DNA from: Bacteroidota bacterium
GTDB lineage: Bacteria; Bacteroidota; Bacteroidia; B-17B0; B-17BO
DNA: 7,824 nt
Assembly: GCA_947462425.1 (NCBI GenBank)
Contig: CANHPI010000116.1
Span: 1 to 7,824 of the forward strand
Direction of reading: 5' to 3'
Shown here: positions 1 to 5,204 of the stretch, in pieces
Layout of the letters: each line of letters opens with the position of its first letter
Position numbering within the stretch: the stretch's first letter is position 1
Translations under genes and position numbers: made by a program
Notes under the pieces: model-generated
What the model saw: only the letters and a program-made list of their open reading frames with translations
Told to the model about the DNA's origin: nothing
Databases searched by the model: none

Positions 1-57
1 TATAAGAAGTGGCTCTATTTGAGCATAGCTAATATTATATTTAAAAATAAAAAGTAA
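1..57 (+). CDS. possible C-terminal tail of an upstream gene (partial)
   Basis: Frame 1 is open from the window edge to a TAA at 55-57 and reads YKKWLYLSIANIIFKNKK, a hydrophobic stretch with basic ends. The other two plus frames stop within 21 bases. It could be the end of a membrane or glycosyltransferase-like protein, but 18 codons in A/T-rich DNA can stay open by chance. No function can be assigned. Confidence 0.2.
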   Translation, partial: YKKWLYLSIANIIFKNKK

Positions 58-227
58 AAAAAAGGCTGTAATTTTATAATATTTCATGGTTTTTTTCTAA
101 TTTATCAGTATCGCAAAAGTTAATATTATAGATGATTAATTGTAAAAAAAATTATTAATAATATATTTTAAATGATTTGATACAAATTTAAAGAATATTT
201 AATGATTAACCATTTGGTTGGGTAATT

Positions 228-239
228 GTGTTAAAACAC
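228..239. promoter_or_regulatory. 12-bp palindrome, possible operator
   Basis: GTGTT-AA-AACAC is a perfect inverted repeat about 106 bases upstream of the first start codon. It includes G/C pairs, unlike the purely A/T palindromes nearby. It lies just after a TTG (226-228) and before CATATTTG (253-260), which differs at one base from the Bacteroidota -7 consensus TAnnTTTG. That places it in the spacer of a possible promoter, though the 24-base spacer is slightly long. Regulator binding is inference from position and symmetry only. Confidence 0.2.
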
Positions 240-305
240 TAGCCTTTTATGCCATATTTGCCTTTATATTCAATAAAAGTTATAAAATTTCAACTTCTTT
301 TTCGT

Positions 306-313
306 TACTTTTA
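306..313 (+). promoter_or_regulatory. candidate Bacteroidota -7 element for the operon
   Basis: TACTTTTA matches the Bacteroidota sigma-factor -7 consensus TAnnTTTG except at the last base. It would give a transcript starting near 320 and a leader of about 25 bases before the ATG at 346. No clear TTG (-33 element) is seen 17-23 bases upstream, so support is weak. The alternative is the CATATTTG at 253-260, with a leader of about 80 bases. Confidence 0.28.
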
Positions 314-345
314 CATAAAGTAATTTAAACGCTAAAATCACTATT

Positions 346-1083
346 ATGAAAACTAAACTAATTGCAATTTTTATTCTAATGGGCTCATTTGTTACATCAT
401 ATGGGCAAACATCAAAAGAACAAATAAAAGACGCTCAACTGAAAGAGAAATCAATTCAGAAAAAAGATAAAGCATTGACAGATGCAATAAGTGATAAAGC
501 TACAAAGTTAGCTCGTAAAGAAAGCAAAAGATTAGCTAAAGAAGGTTGGAAGGTTTCTGCCGGTGCTTTGCCATTAGAAAAACAGTTAGATGAAACTTGG
601 AAGAAACAATATGAGAGAGATGAAAACGATTATCCAAAATATATTATTGCTAACACTAAAACCATAGGAACTAATTATAGTGCTGCCAAAAATCAAGCAT
701 TAAACTTAGCAAAAGTTGAGTTAGCAGGCTTAATCTCAACTCATGTTGCTGGTTTAGTTGAAAATACAGTTGCAAATCAAGATTTAAGTAATCAAGAAGC
801 TGCTTCTATTGTAAAAACAATTGATGCCTCTAAAAGTATTATTGCACAAGAAATGGGTAGAACTGTTGTTTTGTTAGAGGTTTATAGAGTTTTACCTAAT
901 AAAAATACTGAAGTTCAAATTAGAATAGCTTACAATGTTGAGATAGCAATGGATTTAGCTAAGAAAACAATTGTAAAAAAATTAGAAGAAGAAGGTGCAG
1001 GGCTTCAAAGTAAATTAGATGGCTTGTTAGGTATGGATAAGTTAAAGGGCATTAAAAATAATTCAAATGTAAGTGAAGAATAA
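346..1083 (+). CDS. exported LPP20-like envelope protein, function unknown
   Basis: This is a 245-residue protein with a signal peptide (residues 1-20, positive MKTK start, hydrophobic core, cleavage likely at SYG|QTS). Residues 24-66 are very rich in Lys, Glu, Ala and Gln and probably form a long charged helix or coiled coil. A motif around 67-80 (GWKVSAGALPLEKQ) recalls uncharacterised exported Bacteroidota proteins. Residues 98-205 have the look of the LPP20/FlgT-N-like fold: an Ala-rich helix (SAAKNQALNLAKVELAGLIS, 112-131) followed by beta strands (VVLLEVYRVL, VQIRIAYNV). The C-terminus is a basic/acidic helix and a polar tail. There is no Shine-Dalgarno sequence, as is usual in this phylum; the ATG is chosen because it begins the signal peptide. 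It is the first gene of the operon and its last 11 bases overlap the next gene. Periplasmic location is likely; a role as partner of the caspase-like protein is inferred from synteny only. Confidence 0.85.
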   Translation: MKTKLIAIFILMGSFVTSYGQTSKEQIKDAQLKEKSIQKKDKALTDAISDKATKLARKESKRLAKEGWKVSAGALPLEKQLDETWKKQYERDENDYPKYIIANTKTIGTNYSAAKNQALNLAKVELAGLISTHVAGLVENTVANQDLSNQEAASIVKTIDASKSIIAQEMGRTVVLLEVYRVLPNKNTEVQIRIAYNVEIAMDLAKKTIVKKLEEEGAGLQSKLDGLLGMDKLKGIKNNSNVSEE

Positions 1084-1975
1084 AAGGGTATACAAATCAC
1101 TTTTAATATTTGTCTGTTTCTTTAATTTTATTTTTGCATATGCTCAGCAAATTAAACTAAAAGAATCAACTCAAACTGGCTTTTATAGTTTTCCAATTCC
1201 ATTGAACTTGTCAATGCAACAAGCCAGAGATCTTTGTATTCAAAAAGCAAAGGTAAATGCGATTGAAAATGCTTTTGGTAGCGTTGTAATGGAAGGTAAC
1301 GCTTCTTATACAGTAAATAAAACAACAGGCGATAGATTAGAAAGTAATTCGACTTTCAATTCAATAAGTGATGTATATGTTAGCGGAGAGTGGATTGAAG
1401 ATTTAAGCGAACCAATTATTGAATTTAAAATTATTGGTAACGAAAACTGGATATCTACAACAGTAAAAGGGAGAGTTAGAGAGCTTAAAAGGAATCCAAT
1501 TATGTTTAAGGCTAAAACCTTAGTATGTCCTAAAATTAACTGTGAAGCAGAGCAATTTAAGAATGAACAAGATTTTTATTTGCATTTTAAGTCTCCTATA
1601 AATGGTTATCTTTCAGTTTATTTAGATGTACCAGAAGAATCAACAACATATAGGCTTTTACCATATAAATCTCAAAAAGAAATGGGGAGTTTTCAAATAA
1701 AGGCAGATAAGGATTATTTCTTATTTAATGACTCATTGAAATCTAAAAATATTGATGAATATACATTGACTTTAACAAGAGGAAATGAAAGTGAAAGTAA
1801 TAAATTGTTTGTGTTATTTAATCCTGAAAAACCAATTGAAAAGCCAATTTTAAATAATATCAAAGAACTTCCATTATCAATTAGCAGTAATGATTTTCAG
1901 AAGTGGTTACAAACATTGCGAAAGTATAATGTTGAATTGCAAGTAGAGTACAAGTATTTAACAATCAGTAAATGA
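1073..1975 (+). CDS. exported DUF4384-type protein
   Basis: This is a 300-residue protein with a GTG start. The start is well supported: the only earlier in-frame start, ATG at 1067, is followed at once by a TAA (1070-1072), and the GTG precedes a good signal peptide (KNKR, then a hydrophobic run, cleavage at AYA|QQ after residue 24). Residues 42-138 resemble an LPP20/FlgT-N-like domain, with the helix SMQQARDLCIQKAKVNAIEN (47-66) and the strand VKGRVREL (131-138). Residues 145-250 resemble DUF4384, with DFYLHFKSPINGYLSVYLDV (167-186) and RLLPY (194-198). DUF4384 is often found next to or fused with caspase-like peptidases, which fits the next gene. The C-terminus (274-299) is a short conserved-looking helix-strand cap. 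It overlaps the preceding gene by 11 bases and the next by 4 (ATGA), so translational coupling is likely. I infer a periplasmic partner or regulator of the caspase; no enzymatic residues are visible. Confidence 0.85.
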   Translation: MKNKRVYKSLLIFVCFFNFIFAYAQQIKLKESTQTGFYSFPIPLNLSMQQARDLCIQKAKVNAIENAFGSVVMEGNASYTVNKTTGDRLESNSTFNSISDVYVSGEWIEDLSEPIIEFKIIGNENWISTTVKGRVRELKRNPIMFKAKTLVCPKINCEAEQFKNEQDFYLHFKSPINGYLSVYLDVPEESTTYRLLPYKSQKEMGSFQIKADKDYFLFNDSLKSKNIDEYTLTLTRGNESESNKLFVLFNPEKPIEKPILNNIKELPLSISSNDFQKWLQTLRKYNVELQVEYKYLTISK

Positions 1976-3930
1976 AAAAATCATTAATTGTATTTATTAT
2001 TTTGATTTGTTCCAAACAATTGTTGTTTGCACAAACTCCTGACAATAATGGTTCATTGGAGCAGAAAATAAATGAGACTGATGTTGAATTGCAATGGTTG
2101 GTTAATAAAAAGAAAACTCCTGAAATAAAAGAGGTTAAAAGAACCACTTTTTTAAAAGAGTTTATTTGGTTAGGAGCTGCTAGTTTAACAGCTTACCAAG
2201 GCATGCAATTAGAAAATGAAGGAAATGTTGTATTGGGTAATGATATTAAGTTGATCGCAGGCATTGCATATGGAGCACATTTAACACAAATGTTTACAAA
2301 AAATACAAAGCCTCGCAATAAAAAACAAAAGGTTAAGTCCAATACACCAGGTCAACTTATCACACCACCAATACTTGCAATTTCAGATATCGAATTTAGA
2401 GATTATAATAAAAATGGTAGGGTAGATGCAGATGAAAATTGCAGTATAAATTTTATTATTAGAAATTCTGGTAAAGGGGCTGCATTCAACCTAAAATCAA
2501 CTATCATTAATAATTCGTTAATAAAGGGTCTTGATTTTGATAATGTTATTGTTTTAAACAATATGGCACCAAATTCTATTCAAAAAGTCTCTATTCCTTT
2601 AAAAGGCAATATGGATTTAACTTCAGGGTTAGCTAAATTCACAATTTCATTTGAGGAAAAATTAGGTTTCCCTCCAGATAAAATTGAAATTGAATTCAAC
2701 ACAAAAGAGTTTATAAGCCCTAGTATTAAAGTTGTTGATTATTCTTTCATAACAAAAGAAGGTGTTATAAAATTAGGTAGCCCTATTCAACTAAAAGTAA
2801 TAGTTCAAAATGTAGGACAAGGAATTGCATCAAATGTAAATGTTAATTTCATACATCCGTCAATTAATGTATTTCTAAATGGACCAAATGAATTTGAAAT
2901 TGGGGAATTAGAACCAAATGAACAAAGTGAAATAATTTTCGAGTTCTTTCCCAATAAACTTTATAATGACAAAACAATTCCAATAGGTGTTATTGCAACT
3001 GAAAAGTATAAAAAATTTGGTGATGATAAGAGTTATTATGCTATACTAAACGAGAAATCAACTTCAAATGCAATTAAAATTGCAAGTAATGCTATAGATA
3101 AGCAGGTTAAAATTGAAATGGCATCATTAAGTTCGGATGTTGATAAAAACATACCAGACAATGAACAAGTTTATTTAAATAAGTATGCATTAATTATTGG
3201 TAATGAAGATTATTCTTCTAAGCAAACTGGGCTTAATTCTGAAGATAATGTACCATTTGCTATAAATGATGCGCAGGTTTTTAAAGATTATGTAATTAAA
3301 ACACTAGGTGTTAGTGAATCAAATTGTATTTATTTGACAAATTCTACAGCTGGCGAAATGTCAAGAGAAATAGAACGTGTTAGTAAAATATTGAATAAAT
3401 TAGGAGATCAAGGAGAATTAATTTTCTATTATGCTGGTCATGGTTTTCCAGATGAATTAACAAAGTCATCTTACTTAATTCCTGTAGATGTTAGTGCGAC
3501 AAATTTAAATTCTGCAATTAAACTCTCAGATCTTTATGATAAATTTTCACAAACTAAAGCTAAAAAAGTAACTTTCTTTTTAGATGCATGTTTTACTGGA
3601 GCTGGCAGGCAACAAGGCTTATTGGCAACTAGAGGTATTAAAATTAAGCCTAAACAAGAATCATTTAGTGGAAATATGGTAGTATTTACAGCTACAAGTG
3701 ATGAGCAAACAGCATGGCCATATGCAGATAAAAAACATGGAATGTTTACATATTATTTATTGAAAAAATTACAAGATTCTAGAGGGAATATCACTTATGG
3801 CGAATTGCAAAAATACATTTCCGACAATGTTTCTATTCAAAGTTTAAAAATTAATCAAAAAGAACAAGATCCAAAAATATTTGTTAGTCCAAGTGTAGAA
3901 TCAGTTTATGAAAATTGGAGACTTAGATAG
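1972..3930 (+). CDS. exported caspase-family peptidase (C14-like) with CARDB-like domains
   Basis: This is a 652-residue protein. Residues 1-20 form a signal peptide (cleavage LLFA|QTP). Residues 64-108 hold two moderately hydrophobic stretches that may associate with the membrane, followed by a very basic linker (110-122). Residues 133-245 and 250-345 are two related beta-sandwich segments of CARDB type, each with an N-x-G-x-G-x-A motif (NSGKGAAFN, NVGQGIASN). The first contains an EF-hand-like calcium loop (D144 to E155). Residues 403-640 are a complete caspase fold: strand KYALIIGNEDY (404-414), AINDA (430-434), FYYAGHG with catalytic His490, FLDACFTG with catalytic Cys540, then the p10-like part VVFTATSDEQTAW (570-582), HGMFTYYLLKKL (589-600) and a final QDPKIF. 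Asp538, two residues before the Cys, matches the S1-pocket Asp of metacaspases, which suggests cleavage after Arg/Lys. The start is set by the ATGA overlap and the signal peptide. Export puts the peptidase in the periplasm or at the surface. Its substrate is unknown. Confidence 0.93.
   Translation: MKKSLIVFIILICSKQLLFAQTPDNNGSLEQKINETDVELQWLVNKKKTPEIKEVKRTTFLKEFIWLGAASLTAYQGMQLENEGNVVLGNDIKLIAGIAYGAHLTQMFTKNTKPRNKKQKVKSNTPGQLITPPILAISDIEFRDYNKNGRVDADENCSINFIIRNSGKGAAFNLKSTIINNSLIKGLDFDNVIVLNNMAPNSIQKVSIPLKGNMDLTSGLAKFTISFEEKLGFPPDKIEIEFNTKEFISPSIKVVDYSFITKEGVIKLGSPIQLKVIVQNVGQGIASNVNVNFIHPSINVFLNGPNEFEIGELEPNEQSEIIFEFFPNKLYNDKTIPIGVIATEKYKKFGDDKSYYAILNEKSTSNAIKIASNAIDKQVKIEMASLSSDVDKNIPDNEQVYLNKYALIIGNEDYSSKQTGLNSEDNVPFAINDAQVFKDYVIKTLGVSESNCIYLTNSTAGEMSREIERVSKILNKLGDQGELIFYYAGHGFPDELTKSSYLIPVDVSATNLNSAIKLSDLYDKFSQTKAKKVTFFLDACFTGAGRQQGLLATRGIKIKPKQESFSGNMVVFTATSDEQTAWPYADKKHGMFTYYLLKKLQDSRGNITYGELQKYISDNVSIQSLKINQKEQDPKIFVSPSVESVYENWRLR
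2401..2436 (+). other. EF-hand-like calcium-binding loop in the caspase-family protein
   Basis: Residues 144-155 read DYNKNGRVDADE. They satisfy the 12-residue EF-hand/dockerin-type loop: Asp at 1, Asn at 3, Asn at 5, Gly at 6, hydrophobic Val at 8, Asp at 9 and Glu at 12. It sits at the start of the first CARDB-like domain, where 'DxNxNGxxDxxE' loops are common in exported bacterial proteins. Calcium binding is inferred from the motif. Many metacaspases need calcium, but their site is in the catalytic domain, so this loop more likely stabilises the beta domain. Confidence 0.6.
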
Positions 3931-4563
3931 ATGAAATTAAAAATATTTCTACTTTTTTTAGTTTTTTCAATTATATCCTGTAAAAAATATACAGATATAT
4001 ATGCACCATCATATTCTATAGAAGAATTAAATGGTTTTTTAAATATTAATTTTAAAGATGAAGAGGGTTTAAGTCGCATAAATATTAATGTTTTTAATAC
4101 AACATGGAATAAATTAGTTCTAGATACAATCGTTCTGATTTCAAATAAAAACGATTTTTCCCTTAGTAAGAAGTTGCCAAATAGTGGAAATCATCTTACT
4201 ACTTTCAGAGTCTCAGACATAAATGGTAATTGGGTAGAAAAGAAAGTGAATGGTTATTATACATTTGAGCCAAAATTAAAAGCACTTGTATTGAAAGAAA
4301 TTACTAACAACGGAGCAAATTTCAAATCAACTATAATAAATAATGGTGGTAGGAACATTACCGCACTTGGTTTTTGTTATAGCGAATCTAATAATCCAAC
4401 AATAAATAATAATAAAATAAATAACTTAATAGTAAATATTGGTGATTTTTATTCAGGTTTTTTTGTTTTAAAACCAAACACTAAATACTATATTAGGAGT
4501 TTTGCTGCTAATTCTGAAGGATTAGCATATAGTAATGTATTTGCATTTACAACGATGAAGTAG
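3931..4563 (+). CDS. small envelope lipoprotein, Ig-like plus one Fn3-like repeat
   Basis: This is a 210-residue lipoprotein. Residues 1-16 are a hydrophobic signal ending in SIISC, with the lipid-modified Cys at 17. Residues 18-110 look like a bacterial Ig-like domain (KDEEGLSRI near 42-50, SGNH at 85-88, DINGNW at 96-101). Residues 114-208 are a single copy of the Bacteroidota Fn3-like repeat (LGFCYS at 146-151, NPTIN at 155-159, LKPNTKYYIRSFAAN at 180-194). The protein aligns without gaps to the first ~209 residues of the next gene product at about 40% identity by hand count, so the two arose by duplication. The ATG begins on the base directly after the caspase stop codon, which implies translational coupling. 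The residues after the Cys (KKYTD) are basic, unlike the acidic export signals of many surface lipoproteins, so periplasmic retention is possible. No enzymatic function is visible. Confidence 0.88.
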   Translation: MKLKIFLLFLVFSIISCKKYTDIYAPSYSIEELNGFLNINFKDEEGLSRININVFNTTWNKLVLDTIVLISNKNDFSLSKKLPNSGNHLTTFRVSDINGNWVEKKVNGYYTFEPKLKALVLKEITNNGANFKSTIINNGGRNITALGFCYSESNNPTINNNKINNLIVNIGDFYSGFFVLKPNTKYYIRSFAANSEGLAYSNVFAFTTMK

Positions 4564-5204
4564 GATATATTGAAACAATGAAATACGCTTTAATTATTTT
4601 CTTTTTTCTTTTTATTGGTATTTCTTGTTCCGAAATATCCGATGTTTTTCCGCCGTTAATTTCAATGGAACAAATTAATGGAGAGCTTAAAGTCAGTGTT
4701 AAAGATGACGAGGGAATTGACAAAGTTCAGGTGCAAATTAAAAATTCGACCCAAAATTTAAATATTTTAGATACTACCATTTATTTATTAGGTAAAAAAG
4801 ATTTGATATTTAATAAAATATTACTCAAAAGCGGTAATCATATTACGGTCGTTAAAGCATATGATATTAATGGTAATTGGGATGATAAAAATGTAAAAGG
4901 ATTTAATAAAGTTGGACCATCCATAGATTCAACTATAATAAATCAAATAACACAAACAGGAGCAACTTTAAAATCAACATTGATTGAAAGTGGAGGGTCA
5001 GATGTTCTTACATTAGGCTTTTGTTTTAGTATAACTCCAAATCCAACGATTAATCAATCATTTGTAACTACAAATCCTATTAATCAAGGTGATTTTGAAA
5101 TTTTAGTTTCAGATTTAAAACCTAACACTACATATTATGTAAGAAGTTTCGCCTCAAATTTAATTGGCTTATCTTATGGTCATGAAGTTTCATTTAAAAC
5201 TGTT
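3931..5204 (+). repeat. tandem gene duplication: small lipoprotein and N-terminal part of the large lipoprotein
   Basis: The two copies are 3931-4560 and 4578-5204. The encoded proteins keep the same residue number at every landmark: Cys17, NG at 34-35, SGNH at 85-88, DINGNW at 96-101, LGFC at 146-149, KPNT at 181-184. My hand count gives about 84 identities in 210 aligned residues with no gap. Divergence at DNA level is clear, so the duplication is old. Confidence 0.85.

Larger units (their letters stand above)
58..345. other. A/T-rich intergenic region upstream of the operon
   Basis: There is no convincing ORF on either strand, no tRNA-like cloverleaf and no long repeat. The region is rich in A and T runs and short A/T palindromes such as ATTATTAATAAT at 151-162, which are expected by chance at this composition. 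The only parts that look regulatory are the last ~130 bases, annotated separately: a GTGTT/AACAC palindrome and two weak promoter-like motifs. The region presumably contains the promoter of the five-gene operon. Confidence 0.6.

Noticed and set aside
112..121. CGCAAAAGTT as a minus-strand -7 element (AACTTTTGCG) for a divergent promoter
   Set aside because: It is one mismatch from consensus, but no TTG lies at the right distance on that strand and no minus-strand gene starts to its left within the window.
151..162. ATTATTAATAAT palindrome
   Set aside because: It is pure A/T in a region that is nearly all A/T; such palindromes are expected by chance.
1972..2034. Lipoprotein signal in the caspase-family protein (Cys13 in LICS)
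   Set aside because: The residue before the Cys is Ile rather than Gly, Ala or Ser, and a normal LLFA|QTP cleavage site follows; a soluble exported protein is more likely.
1965..2147. 60-codon minus-strand ORF over the start of the caspase gene
   Set aside because: It is antisense to the well-supported signal peptide region of the caspase-family gene, has no leader or family resemblance, and is short enough to be a shadow in A/T-rich DNA.
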